Assembly: GCA_041671545.1 (NCBI GenBank)
Contig: JBAZBI010000018.1
Location: 9,793 to 73,792 of the forward strand
Source: UBA1563 sp041671545
GTDB lineage: Bacteria; Bacteroidota; Ignavibacteria; Ignavibacteriales; Ignavibacteriaceae
DNA: 64,000 nucleotides
Reading direction: 5' to 3'
Shown here piece after piece: positions 32,572-41,487 of this stretch (position 1 is the stretch's first letter; each line of letters starts with the position of its first letter). The position numbers were made by a program, and so were the translations under genes. Under the pieces are notes generated by a model. That model was given only the letters and a program-made list of their open reading frames with translations, did not search any database and was not told the DNA's origin.

Positions 32572-33468
32572 ATGAATAGAAAAACTATTTTGGTCATTGA
32601 TGATGATCGAGGCAGCCTGGAGCTTATAGCTTTGGCGCTGGAAGATTCCGGTTATAATATAGTGAAAGCATTGAAACCGGCAGACGGGCTGAAGATGGCA
32701 TCCGAATTATTGCCGGGTTTGATAATACTCGATTGGTATATGCCGAAAATGGATGGCATGATGGTGCTGCGAAAATTGAAAGAGCAAAAAGCAACGAAAG
32801 AAATTCCCGTCATCATGGCGACCGGGATAAAAACCGAAAGTGAAGACCTAAAGCTGGCATTGGCAGCAGGTGCAGTAGATTTTGTCCGGAAGCCTATTGA
32901 TGAGGTTGAGCTCAACGCCCGTGTAAAATCCGCTTTAAGCCTGACGCAATATTACAATGAAAGCATGGATAATCTAAAAACTATTCACCGCCAGGAAAAA
33001 GAGATGATTCGGCAGAAGGCTGAGGAGTATAAGAAAGAACTTGAACATAAGAAACATGAATTGATATCGAATGCATTGCGGCTTCTTCAAAATATGGAGA
33101 GCACTGCGGCAATGATGGACGAGTTGAAAAAATTAGACAAAGAACTAAATGAAAACAATTCTGAGAAGCTTCATGCAGCGATGGCTAAATATCAAACAAA
33201 GTCATTTCAAACACAGTGGAATGAGTTCGAGCGGCAGTTTGAAGAAGTGCACTCCGGTTTCTACCAAAGCCTTCTGCATGATTTTCCGTCATTGACCAGT
33301 GGTGAACGAAAGCTTTGCGTTTATTTCAAGATGGATATGACGAACAAAGACATAGCAGCTCTTACGTTTGCCGGCTACGATGCAGTACGCAAAGCGCGCA
33401 TCCGTCTTAAGAGCAAGTTGGATCTTTCTGCAAACGAGGACCTGTCGGAGTTTTTGAATAGATATTAA
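32572..33468 (+). CDS. Response regulator with coiled coil and C-terminal HTH
   Basis: A 298-residue regulator. Receiver domain 1-122: acidic pocket D-D-D at 10-12, phosphoacceptor Asp54 in I-L-D-W-Y-M-P, Thr in A-T-G and Lys in F-V-R-K-P. Residues 130-215 form a long charged coiled coil. Residues 235-298 (L-T-S-G-E-R-K-L-C-V-Y-F, then N-K-D-I-A-A-L, D-A-V-R-K-A-R-I-R-L-K-S-K-L) form a LuxR-like HTH of the type found at the end of Bacteroidota propeller regulators. Target genes are unknown; the secreted-repeat gene 420 bases downstream is a candidate. The ATG at 32572 is preferred to the TTG at 32554 because the receiver begins immediately after it. Confidence 0.9.
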   Translation: MNRKTILVIDDDRGSLELIALALEDSGYNIVKALKPADGLKMASELLPGLIILDWYMPKMDGMMVLRKLKEQKATKEIPVIMATGIKTESEDLKLALAAGAVDFVRKPIDEVELNARVKSALSLTQYYNESMDNLKTIHRQEKEMIRQKAEEYKKELEHKKHELISNALRLLQNMESTAAMMDELKKLDKELNENNSEKLHAAMAKYQTKSFQTQWNEFERQFEEVHSGFYQSLLHDFPSLTSGERKLCVYFKMDMTNKDIAALTFAGYDAVRKARIRLKSKLDLSANEDLSEFLNRY

Positions 33469-33888
33469 TTTTCTTCATCTATATCAATCCGCCTAAATTG
33501 AAGCTGACCTAAAAGTTCTCCCCTATTCATTCTCCCTTATTCGTTATTCGTCCCGGGTTCCACCGGAATGAATAACGAACATTGATTTATCCCGATAAGC
33601 CGGGATTGAAATCTGTTATCCTTTCTTTTTAAACTCCATCCGGCATCAAGTATCCGTTTCCCGTTGTCCCAATTTGTCCCAACGATTTTTGATAAAGCTA
33701 TGGTATGTTGTGCTGTATGTAAAACGAACTCTCTGAGAGAAAGTGTGCATGATAGAACCGAAGAAATATAACACGTTTATTGCTGCGTTGAAAAAATTGA
33801 TTAAAAAATTGCAGAAAAAAGTTGAGCGAAGCGAAATCCCTCCTCGCTTAGAAATGGAAAATAGAACAAAAAATAGAAGGAAAAAAAC
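33469..33888. other. 420-base non-coding region with several repeats
   Basis: Contents in order: an inverted repeat TTCGTTATTC / GAATAACGAA at 33540-33579 with a 20-base loop; a TCCCG-type hairpin at 33589-33606; and a tandem TTGTCCCAA at 33664-33672 and 33674-33682, spaced exactly 10 bases, one helical turn, as expected of an operator. A short frame (33749-33892) runs into the next gene start. The layout between a response-regulator gene and a large secreted protein suggests a control region; this is inference. Confidence 0.6.
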
Positions 33889-33892
33889 ATGA
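33749..33892 (+). CDS. Possible 47-residue basic peptide, ATGA-overlapping the next gene
   Basis: An ATG-initiated frame encodes 47 residues, very Lys/Arg-rich with K-K-L-I-K-K-L-Q-K-K-V and N-R-R-K-K-T at the end. Its TGA overlaps the ATG of the large secreted protein by four bases, as in coupled genes. There is no convincing ribosome site, and chance is quite possible. Low confidence. Confidence 0.2.
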   Translation: MIEPKKYNTFIAALKKLIKKLQKKVERSEIPPRLEMENRTKNRRKKT

Positions 33893-36800
33893 AAAAACTT
33901 TACTCTATCGCTTGTATCATTACACTGTTTATTACCGGGCTGGGTATAAAGGCAACAGCAGCGGATCGTTATTCTGTTGCAACCGGCACTTGGGTTTCAA
34001 CCAGTACCTGGTCTGCCACTTCAGGCGGTGCATCGGGGGCTTCTGCTCCTATTGCCGGTGATAATGTTTATATTGAAGGCGGATTTACTGTTACAGTAGG
34101 TGCATCCGCAGCGTGTACTAATCTCAGTATCGCGTCCGGATCGGCTCTAACGGTTGGAAGCTACACTCTTACTGTCTCAGGTAACTGGACTAACAATGGT
34201 TCAGAAAACTTGACCGGAAGTATAGTTAACTTCAATGGATCGGGTGCACAGACCATTGGGGGAAGCGCATCGACAACCTTCGCGACCCTTAAGATCAACA
34301 ACACAACTGGGGTAACACTCGCACGTCCAACGACCCTCAAGACGCTAACAATTGCGGATGGAACACCAAACAGTATTTTCAACGACGGTGGTTATGAGGT
34401 TGCCTTAGTCACCGGTTCAGCACTCAATCTCAATTCCGGCACATTTAAACTCGGTAGTGCAACTGCCGCGACACCATTTCCATTTTTTGGTAGTATAAAC
34501 TTTGGCACGGGAACAGTTGAATTTGCTTCGGATATTGCCCAAAATGTTCGAGAAGCGTCGTATAAAAACGTTGTCTTTTCCGGCACGGGGATTAAAACAA
34601 TCGCGGCAGCAATAACAATTCAAAGTAACTGGACAGTAGGAAGTCCAGCGGATCTTTCTACAAACAACACGAATGTTAATCTTACAGGAAATCTTACAGG
34701 ATCAGGCACGATCACATGTGGATCAGGAACGATCACTATCGGCGGTGACTGGACAAACAATGGAACATTTACAAAAGGAACCGGCACTGTTGCATACAAT
34801 GGCAGTTCAGCACAAACGCTCGCGGGACTCAGCTACAACAATTTGACTTTGTCAGGTGCCGGTACGAAAAACGCTGCCGCAGCAGTTACAGTGGGCGCAA
34901 CTCTGAACAATAGCTCTACAATGGATATGGTAACGTACCAGTTACTTGGAACGCTTTCTACTATTACAAATAGTGGAACAATCAAGACGCAATGCACGGC
35001 GAATCCTCCAATACCCGCAAGTAAAACATGGGGCGGCACTGTAGAATATAATGGGTCATTGGCACAAACGGCTACTGCTGGAACATACACAACTCTTACG
35101 ATAAACAATTCAACCGGAGTGACGCTTGCGGCTGCATCCACTATTACTACTCTAACTATCGGGGACGTCACTGCAAACAGTGTGTTTAATGATGGCGGAT
35201 ATTCAATTACAACGGCTACCACGCTGAACATGAGTTCGGGAACCTACAATTGCACTACGGCTACCTTCTCCTGGGGAACACTAAACGCCACGGGCGGAAC
35301 AGTGAATTATGGCGCATCAGGTGCACAAACTGTTGCTGCGGAGAATTATTCAAATCTGACTATTTCCGGTTTAAGAACCACCAACAGCGTCACGATCAAT
35401 GGCTCGGTTGGAGTTGCCGGTACGTTTACAAACTCTGCGACGTTCAGTTCAGGTAACTATCTGCTCACCGGAAGTACAATCACGTATAATGGTGCAAGCC
35501 AAACGGTTATAGCACTTCCTGTAGCATACGTTAACCTTACGCTGTCCGGTAGCGGGACGAAGACTGCGGATGCCGCCATTAGTGTAAGCGGCACACTCAC
35601 CAATAGCGTTACATTGGATATGGGAACATATGCTTTAACCGAAAGCGGTACACCATCAAACTCAGGAACGATAAATACCCAGAATACTTCTGGGACACCC
35701 ATTTCGTCGGGCAAAACTTGGGGAGGTATTGTCAATTTCAACGGATCATCTGGTCAAACTGTACCAGCGGGAACTTATGCCACGCTTGAAATCAATAATG
35801 CAAATTCAAGCGGGGTGACGCTTGGCGCTTCGGTTACTATAACCACACTTATCATAGGCGATGTAATCGGGAATAGTATTTTCCGCGATGGTGGTCAGAC
35901 AATTTCAACTGCAACGAATTTAACGATAACATCGGGTACGTATTATTGCTCTACTTCAACCTTCCCGTGGGCGACTTCGAGCATTGGTGGTACGGTTTCG
36001 TATAGCACGAGTAGTACTCAAACCATTGCTAATAAAACATACACTAACCTTTATATATCCGGCGGCTTCAGTAATGGTCCATTAACAAAGACACTTGCGA
36101 CGGGTGCTACTACCACGGTAAGCGGTACCCTTACTATAACAAGCTACACCACATTGGCTTTTAGTACAACTCCTCAAACATTAGCCCTTACAGGAACAGG
36201 TACCGGTACGTTAGCAAACACCGGAACAATAGACATGAGCACAGGTCCTAACGCTGCACATGTATTTCAGATTGCTGCGACCAGTGGATCAAATTTCGGA
36301 ACATTGACTGCTGGAACGGGCAGTACAGTGGAATACACCGCAACAGGTGGAGGAAAGTGGATCTTTGGTGTTAGTAATGTAACATATAATAATTTAACGT
36401 TAGACAACACCAGCGGTATTAATACGGCAGGTGGTAATCTGACAGTGAATGGTACGTTGACTACAACTGCCGGTGGAGTCCTGAACATGGGGACCTACTT
36501 GTTAAGCGTGACCGATGTATCTAATGGAGGAACCATAAAGACACAAAATACAACTAGTCTTCCGATTTCGATAGGCAAAACGTGGGGAGGAACAGTTCAA
36601 TATGATGCTTCTTCAGGTCAAACAGTGGTGGCAGGTACCTATAACAATCTTAATACAAGTAATTCAGCAGGTGTTTCACTTGGTGGCGGCGTAACAGTAA
36701 ATGGCACGCTGACACTAACAAGCGGCAACCTCACGACAGGTTCCTACACCCTGACCCTTGGGTCAGACGCAACTTTATCAGAAGCTGCCGGTCATTATTT

Positions 36801-37815
36801 AGTTGGTAATTTACAAACAACTCAGGCGGTTGGCAGTGGCGCCTCTTCAACTTTCGGCGGCATTGGTGTTACGCTAGGTGCAGCCGTAGAGGATTTAGGG
36901 AATGTTACCGTAACAAGAATTTCCGGTTCGCACGTAACATTAAATTCTAACACCGGTATTAATAGAATTTGGAAAATCAACCCAACAAATGCTTTAACAG
37001 TTGCGAGAGATTTAACAATTTCATGGATAGCCGATGATGATAATAGCAAAGTTTTAACATCTGTCCAGGCGTGGAAGTCAACAGATGATTTTGCAAGTGT
37101 AGATAATACTTCAACAATTGGTTCAACAACAGATGCATCATCATCCCGTTCAGTAACAGCCTCACTTCCTTCTTTAACCGGTGCTGCAACTACTTCATTT
37201 ACGGTAAGTCAAAGCAATCAACCTCTTCCTGTTGAATTAACATCGTTTAATTCTTCAGTAAATGGAAAAGCAGTAAACTTAACCTGGAAAACCGCCACGG
37301 AAATTAACAACTATGGATTTGAAGTTGAGAGAATTAGGAATGAGGAATTAGGAATTAAGAATTGGGAGAAAGTTGGTTTTGTAACTGGCGCAGGCAACAG
37401 TAATTCACCTAAAGAGTACAGCTTTACGGATAAGTCGGTCACCTCAGGCAAATATCTCTACCGTCTAAAACAATTAGACAACGACGGACAATACTCTTAT
37501 AGTAAAGAAGTAGAAGCAGACCTTGGTACGCCAACCGCATTTGTGTTAGAACAGAATTATCCTAACCCGTTTAATCCTTCAACAGTCATAAGATATACGT
37601 TGCCATTTGAGAGTAACGTAAAACTTATTGTGTATAATTTACTTGGGGAAGTAGTAAAAGAATTAGTGAGCGAAACAGTTTCTGCCGGGTATCAAGAGGT
37701 TAGTTTTGATGCTGGCAAATTGTCATCGGGAATTTACTTTTACACTCTGCATGCAACTTCGCTTGACGGGAAACAGACTTATCAAAGCGTAAAAAAAATG
37801 TTGTTGTTAAAATAA
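33889..37815 (+). CDS. Large T9SS-secreted repeat protein (adhesin-like)
   Basis: A 1308-residue secreted protein. A signal peptide (about 1-25) is followed by about ten imperfect repeats of a beta-solenoid-like unit, G-[TI]-V-x-[YF]-x-G-S-x-x-Q-T-x(4-6)-Y-x-N-L-x-[IL]-x; three copies carry a K-T-W-G-G block. Residues about 1110-1215 are a fibronectin-III-like domain (V-E-L-T-S-F-N-S, L-x-W-K-T-A-T-E-x-N-N-Y-G-F-E-V-E-R), and the last 80 residues are the type IX sorting domain ending in M-L-L-L-K. The coding DNA is less AT-rich than its neighbours because of Gly/Thr/Ser repeats. A surface or matrix adhesin is likely but the ligand is unknown. AGAAGG precedes the ATG. Confidence 0.88.
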   Translation: MKKLYSIACIITLFITGLGIKATAADRYSVATGTWVSTSTWSATSGGASGASAPIAGDNVYIEGGFTVTVGASAACTNLSIASGSALTVGSYTLTVSGNWTNNGSENLTGSIVNFNGSGAQTIGGSASTTFATLKINNTTGVTLARPTTLKTLTIADGTPNSIFNDGGYEVALVTGSALNLNSGTFKLGSATAATPFPFFGSINFGTGTVEFASDIAQNVREASYKNVVFSGTGIKTIAAAITIQSNWTVGSPADLSTNNTNVNLTGNLTGSGTITCGSGTITIGGDWTNNGTFTKGTGTVAYNGSSAQTLAGLSYNNLTLSGAGTKNAAAAVTVGATLNNSSTMDMVTYQLLGTLSTITNSGTIKTQCTANPPIPASKTWGGTVEYNGSLAQTATAGTYTTLTINNSTGVTLAAASTITTLTIGDVTANSVFNDGGYSITTATTLNMSSGTYNCTTATFSWGTLNATGGTVNYGASGAQTVAAENYSNLTISGLRTTNSVTINGSVGVAGTFTNSATFSSGNYLLTGSTITYNGASQTVIALPVAYVNLTLSGSGTKTADAAISVSGTLTNSVTLDMGTYALTESGTPSNSGTINTQNTSGTPISSGKTWGGIVNFNGSSGQTVPAGTYATLEINNANSSGVTLGASVTITTLIIGDVIGNSIFRDGGQTISTATNLTITSGTYYCSTSTFPWATSSIGGTVSYSTSSTQTIANKTYTNLYISGGFSNGPLTKTLATGATTTVSGTLTITSYTTLAFSTTPQTLALTGTGTGTLANTGTIDMSTGPNAAHVFQIAATSGSNFGTLTAGTGSTVEYTATGGGKWIFGVSNVTYNNLTLDNTSGINTAGGNLTVNGTLTTTAGGVLNMGTYLLSVTDVSNGGTIKTQNTTSLPISIGKTWGGTVQYDASSGQTVVAGTYNNLNTSNSAGVSLGGGVTVNGTLTLTSGNLTTGSYTLTLGSDATLSEAAGHYLVGNLQTTQAVGSGASSTFGGIGVTLGAAVEDLGNVTVTRISGSHVTLNSNTGINRIWKINPTNALTVARDLTISWIADDDNSKVLTSVQAWKSTDDFASVDNTSTIGSTTDASSSRSVTASLPSLTGAATTSFTVSQSNQPLPVELTSFNSSVNGKAVNLTWKTATEINNYGFEVERIRNEELGIKNWEKVGFVTGAGNSNSPKEYSFTDKSVTSGKYLYRLKQLDNDGQYSYSKEVEADLGTPTAFVLEQNYPNPFNPSTVIRYTLPFESNVKLIVYNLLGEVVKELVSETVSAGYQEVSFDAGKLSSGIYFYTLHATSLDGKQTYQSVKKMLLLK
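37330..37364 (+). repeat. Heptamer repeat inside the coding region
   Basis: Five 7-base units of the type [AG]GAAT[TG][AG] in tandem encode R-I-R-N-E-E-L-G-I-K-N-W in the loop after the F-E-V-E-R strand of the Fn3-like domain. Similar GAATTA-type strings occur between genes, for example at 58144-58170. Confidence 0.6.
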
Positions 37816-37836
37816 GCCTGACCCCTTTTGCAATTA

Positions 37837-37869
37837 AAACCTCCGCAGTTTTTAAAACTGCGGAGGTTT
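37837..37869. terminator. Strong terminator hairpin with 16-bp arms
   Basis: AAACCTCCGCAGTTTT and its exact complement are separated by one T, giving a perfect inverted repeat 22 bases after the stop of the large secreted protein. It lies between convergent genes and can serve both. Confidence 0.85.
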
Positions 37870-37908
37870 GTAATAAATAATTGTTTGAATAGGCAGAATT
37901 AACAGTCC

Positions 37909-37975
37909 GTTCCGAAGGAACTGAAATATATTGTTCTCGCTAACATGCTAAAAACAAGTAGCCCCTACGGAGCTA
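37909..37975. repeat. Paired short palindromes (REP-like)
   Basis: GTTCC-GAA-GGAAC at 37909-37921 and TAGCCCC-TAC-GGAGCTA (one mismatch) at 37959-37975 flank an AT-rich 37-base spacer. The layout resembles dispersed intergenic palindromes of this phylum. Confidence 0.4.
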
Positions 37976-38002
37976 ATAATGTTGTGGGAGGTTGAGATGA
38001 TC

Positions 38003-38881
38003 TTATTTACACAACGACCGCAATGTTTTAATATTCTCTTTATCTTCAAGTTGCTCTTTTCCTTTTGGGGTTTCGAGAATTTTGGGGATGTGAAGTAAAC
38101 GTTTGTCGTTCATAATATTTGTAAAACCTTCCAATCCGATGAACCCTTTGCCGATATGATCATGCCTATCAACTCGACTCGCAAGAGGTTTTTTGCTGTC
38201 GTTCATGTGGAAACATTTTAGCAAACCCAACCCGATACTCTCATCGAAATCAGTAATCACTTTGTTGTATTTTTTTTTGTCCTTAATGTCATAACCGGCG
38301 GCAAAGATATGAGCAGTATCAATACAAACGCACATTCGCTCTTTCTCATCAACCAAATCAATTATTTTTTTAAGATGTTCAAAGCTGTAACCGATTGCTG
38401 TGCCTTGTCCGGCCGTTGCTTCCAACATGCTTTGAACTTTGTAATTTTTAGTTTTCTGGTGTGCAAGGTTTAGAGATTCTGCAATCAATTTAATGCCTTC
38501 TTCTTCTCCCATCCCACCATGTGCACCGGGATGAAAATTGAGATATGGAATTCCGAGCATCTCGCATCGTTCAAGTTCATCAATAAAAGCATCGCGCGAT
38601 TTTTCAAGAAGTTCCGGTTTGGATGAGCAGAGATTTATTAAATATGAATCGTGCGAGACGACTACTTTTATGGAAGATGCAGCGAGTTTTCTTTTGAATT
38701 CATCCGCTTCGTTCTGCGTTAATACTTTCCCTTTCCATTGATTATTATTCTTCGTAAAAATCTGGATTGCGGTGAAGTTGAGTTTTTCAGCTAAAGTTAT
38801 TGCCGCCGAAACTCCGCCTTGCGTAGATGTATGAGCTCCGAGTAGATGAGTTGTCATGTTGGTATTTCCGATAAAGTCCAT
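38003..38881 (-). CDS. nfo: Endonuclease IV (AP endonuclease)
   Basis: A TIM-barrel, three-zinc apurinic/apyrimidinic endonuclease of 292 residues that incises abasic sites in base-excision repair. L-G-A-H-T-S, the F-H-P-G-A-H motif, L-E-A-T-A-G-Q-G, C-I-D-T-A-H and F-H-M-N-D-S-K with R-x-D-R-H-x-x-I-G-x-G are all present. A second ATG eight codons in (38857) is closer to the usual family start, but AGGATG six bases before the first ATG supports the longer form. It complements the uracil-DNA glycosylase elsewhere in the window. Confidence 0.95.
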   Translation of the reverse strand: MDFIGNTNMTTHLLGAHTSTQGGVSAAITLAEKLNFTAIQIFTKNNNQWKGKVLTQNEADEFKRKLAASSIKVVVSHDSYLINLCSSKPELLEKSRDAFIDELERCEMLGIPYLNFHPGAHGGMGEEEGIKLIAESLNLAHQKTKNYKVQSMLEATAGQGTAIGYSFEHLKKIIDLVDEKERMCVCIDTAHIFAAGYDIKDKKKYNKVITDFDESIGLGLLKCFHMNDSKKPLASRVDRHDHIGKGFIGLEGFTNIMNDKRLLHIPKILETPKGKEQLEDKENIKTLRSLCK

Positions 38882-38916
38882 TATTCATCCTAAAATAAAC
38901 TTTTGCATGAATGAAT

Positions 38917-38934
38917 GGGTGAATGATTGAATGG
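38917..38934 (+). repeat. Dispersed 18-bp element, copy 2
   Basis: GGGTGAATGATTGAATGG, identical at 17 of 18 bases to 190-207. A rough complement (CATTCATCCATG) lies about 57 bases downstream. Confidence 0.45.
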
Positions 38935-39037
38935 AAAAAATGAACGTTTATATATTGTATTAAAACTTGATTTATACAACCATGCAAACATTCATCCATG
39001 CTTTAAAATATTGAGACCATTAAAATTTATTGATATT

Positions 39038-39937
39038 TTATTTATGCGAACCGTACTTCATAATATGTATTATTGCTTCTTCAATCGTCTGTTGTTTTAT
39101 TCCGTACGATTGAAGTTTGTTCGTATTCATAGAAACATCAGCAACGGCTGGATAGTTCGGTAAATCATTTAAAAATATTTTTTGCAGAAGATTTTTATCA
39201 AGGTTTGCCGATCGACATAAAATTCCTCCAAGGTCATAACGGGAAACGCGTTCCAATCCACCGAAGTTAAGAATTTCAGTTTTGAAATCTTTTTGAATTA
39301 TTTCACAGATCATCCGCGCGGCTTCATGTAAGGCAAGCGGCGTTCTGTACTGATCGGCAAAGAGGGAAACAGATGTTCTGCTTTTTAGTTTTTCGTACAT
39401 TTCTTGAAAATGATTTGTTGCGTGTGTGGAACTTAGTCCATAAAGCAAAGCAGTTCTCAGAATAATATAGTTATCAAAAACATTTTTAATTTTTATTTCA
39501 CCGAGTAATTTTGTTTCCGCATAAAAAGAAACCGGAATTAATTTAGCATCTTCGTTTAACATCGAACCGCGGTATCCGGCGTAAACTAAATCAGTTGAAA
39601 GATATATGAGTTTTGCGGAATGCTTCTCGCATAACTCCGCCAGATGCTCTGTTACTTTTACGTTAATCGAATAGACATCTTTTGGAGGTAAAAGCATTGC
39701 GGCATTCGGATTTGAAATTGCAGCGGTATGCACAACAATATTTGGATTAAACGATTCGAATAATTGTGTCAACAGATCAAAGTTTGTTAAATCAATTTTA
39801 GCTGAATTATATTTTTCGCAATTCCCGATGTGCTGATGGTACGTTGTTAAAATGTTGAAATGGTTCGCCAATTCTTTGTTAAGAAATTGCCCAAGCAATC
39901 CGCTGCCGCCGGTGATCAATACTTTTAGAGAAGACAT
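39038..39937 (-). CDS. RmlD-like dTDP-4-dehydrorhamnose reductase family protein
   Basis: A 299-residue extended SDR. G-G-S-G-L-L-G-Q at 10-17 binds NADP(H), S-T-D-L-V-Y-A-G and the catalytic Y-A-E-T-K-L-L-G-E are typical of the RmlD (sugar-nucleotide reductase) family, as are the R-T-A-L-L-Y-G and Y-R-T-P segments. RmlD makes dTDP-L-rhamnose; family members also act on other substrates. RfbB, an earlier enzyme of that pathway, is encoded at 51598-52611, but RmlA and RmlC are not in the window. Confidence 0.8.
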   Translation of the reverse strand: MSSLKVLITGGSGLLGQFLNKELANHFNILTTYHQHIGNCEKYNSAKIDLTNFDLLTQLFESFNPNIVVHTAAISNPNAAMLLPPKDVYSINVKVTEHLAELCEKHSAKLIYLSTDLVYAGYRGSMLNEDAKLIPVSFYAETKLLGEIKIKNVFDNYIILRTALLYGLSSTHATNHFQEMYEKLKSRTSVSLFADQYRTPLALHEAARMICEIIQKDFKTEILNFGGLERVSRYDLGGILCRSANLDKNLLQKIFLNDLPNYPAVADVSMNTNKLQSYGIKQQTIEEAIIHIMKYGSHK

Positions 39938-40021
39938 ACCGGATTCCAGTTTATTAAAGTCTCGTTGCTCATCTTTATTCCATTTTGAAATTAGAAAATC
40001 ATAGAAATAATTGATGAGAAT

Positions 40022-40846
40022 TTAGAAAAAGAAATTGGATTTTATACCGAGGATAAAATAATTAATGGAATAATTTTGAAACGTTGTGTGTTGGTACGAA
40101 GAAATAAGTTTTATTGAAGAGGACACAGAATATTCAAGTTGTCCGAAATATAAAGAGGTTTGAGTATAATCCTGATTAAAAATTGTGAGTAGGTCCGAGT
40201 CGAAATAGTAAGCTCTTTTCCCGATCATTCCACCGGCTTTTAAGAGTAATTGCGAGCTAAGCAAATAATGAAATTTCCCGTAGAGCGAATACAATTTCCT
40301 GCCGTCCGATATTTGCGAATAATTGGGCTTGATCGAAAGAAAAAGATCATTTGAAATTATTTTTTCGAAGCGCAAAGTTAGCTGCGAAGCATTTTGCTGG
40401 GTTAATCCGTTTATATTAAGATTACCTTTTGCGTGAAGATATGTGTAAGAAAAACCTAAGTAATAAAGGTTCTTGTAATAGAAAAGATCGAGATTATATA
40501 AATTAGTATAATTGCTGTAAGTATATGGATAAGGAGTGTAAGAATAGTCTCCTTTCAAATGTGCGTAAGCAAGTTTTACTCCGAACGGGAAAAAGTTCAA
40601 ATAATTACTCGCCAAGAATGTCTGTTGTACGTAATTCCAATCTTTTCCTGAGATCAGAAGGTTATCGTAATTAACGGTCAAGAAATAATTTTTTGTTATG
40701 CCGGTGGTGTTATAAAATGCATATGATTTTGATAAGTCTTTGCTGGAATAATTCCCGTACGTAAAATAAAATGAAGGGCTGACCAATGTTGAATCAGCCC
40801 ACAAAACCGAAGATAAAAAGAAAAAAATAATTAAAACGTTTTTCAT
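40022..40846 (-). CDS. Outer-membrane beta-barrel protein, last gene of the seven-gene operon
   Basis: A 274-residue protein with a signal peptide (cut near L-W-A-D) and about 12 Tyr/Phe-rich amphipathic strands, ending in the F-F-F terminal signature of outer-membrane barrels. It overlaps the TPR gene by four bases (ATGA). A TPR protein next to a barrel recalls the YaiO arrangement, but I see no diagnostic motif. In this operon it may be the exit or uptake channel for the pathway product; that is inference. Confidence 0.82.
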   Translation of the reverse strand: MKNVLIIFFFLSSVLWADSTLVSPSFYFTYGNYSSKDLSKSYAFYNTTGITKNYFLTVNYDNLLISGKDWNYVQQTFLASNYLNFFPFGVKLAYAHLKGDYSYTPYPYTYSNYTNLYNLDLFYYKNLYYLGFSYTYLHAKGNLNINGLTQQNASQLTLRFEKIISNDLFLSIKPNYSQISDGRKLYSLYGKFHYLLSSQLLLKAGGMIGKRAYYFDSDLLTIFNQDYTQTSLYFGQLEYSVSSSIKLISSYQHTTFQNYSINYFILGIKSNFFF

Positions 40847-41478
40847 TTAACTAACTCATATCCCTGAGAAGCGAGTGAGTCGTTTTGCGCGACCATCAAA
40901 GCGGAAGTAAAAAGTTCTTTCGCTTTTTGTTTATCGCCTAAATAGTAGAGCGTCCAACCGAGTGATAAATTCGGCTCATACTCCGAAGGATACAGAATGA
41001 AAGCTTTCTCCAAATATTTTTTTGCTTGCTGGTAATCTCCGCTATTTAAGAATATTTGGCCAAGCCGTAAATTTGCCGTGTAATGATTCGCATCGAGTTT
41101 AAGGATTGAAGTATACGTTTGTTTAACAGCCTCCCAATCATTCAAACCGGAAAGCGGAAGGGTTAATCCAAGCATTGCTTCGATGCTGTTCTTATTGATT
41201 GCGAGCGCCTTTGTGTAATAAGTTTTGGATTTTTGATAGTCTTTTTTGTTGTAATAAAGCCAGCCAAGCCGTGTGTTCAAAATGTAATTACCGGAATTAG
41301 CATCATAAATTTTTTGAAGTTCTGAGATGGCATTATTGTAATCGCTTTTCTCTTCATACTTAATTGAGCGGTTTGTTGAAGAAATTATATCATCTGATTT
41401 TTTTGATAGTGTTACAAATGCCAAACCGGAAAAAGTAATAAAGATTAAAAGTGCTGCGAATATTTTAGGTGATTTCAT
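40843..41478 (-). CDS. TPR-repeat protein with membrane anchor
   Basis: A 211-residue protein with an N-terminal membrane segment (I-F-A-A-L-L-I-F-I-T-F-S-G-L-A-F-V) and four to five tetratricopeptide repeats (about 42-205), each with the A/L-G-x-x-Y-Y/L-x-x-x-x-Y-x-x-A pattern. It probably scaffolds a periplasmic complex. AAGGAG precedes the ATG, it starts nine bases after the urea-transporter/peptidase gene, and its stop overlaps the barrel gene. Confidence 0.88.
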   Translation of the reverse strand: MKSPKIFAALLIFITFSGLAFVTLSKKSDDIISSTNRSIKYEEKSDYNNAISELQKIYDANSGNYILNTRLGWLYYNKKDYQKSKTYYTKALAINKNSIEAMLGLTLPLSGLNDWEAVKQTYTSILKLDANHYTANLRLGQIFLNSGDYQQAKKYLEKAFILYPSEYEPNLSLGWTLYYLGDKQKAKELFTSALMVAQNDSLASQGYELVK

Positions 41479-41487
41479 TGGTTCTCC

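Noticed and set aside
33889..37815. Several open minus-strand frames inside the large repeat protein gene
   Set aside because: They are compositional shadows of Thr/Gly/Ser repeats, carry no start signals and match no family.
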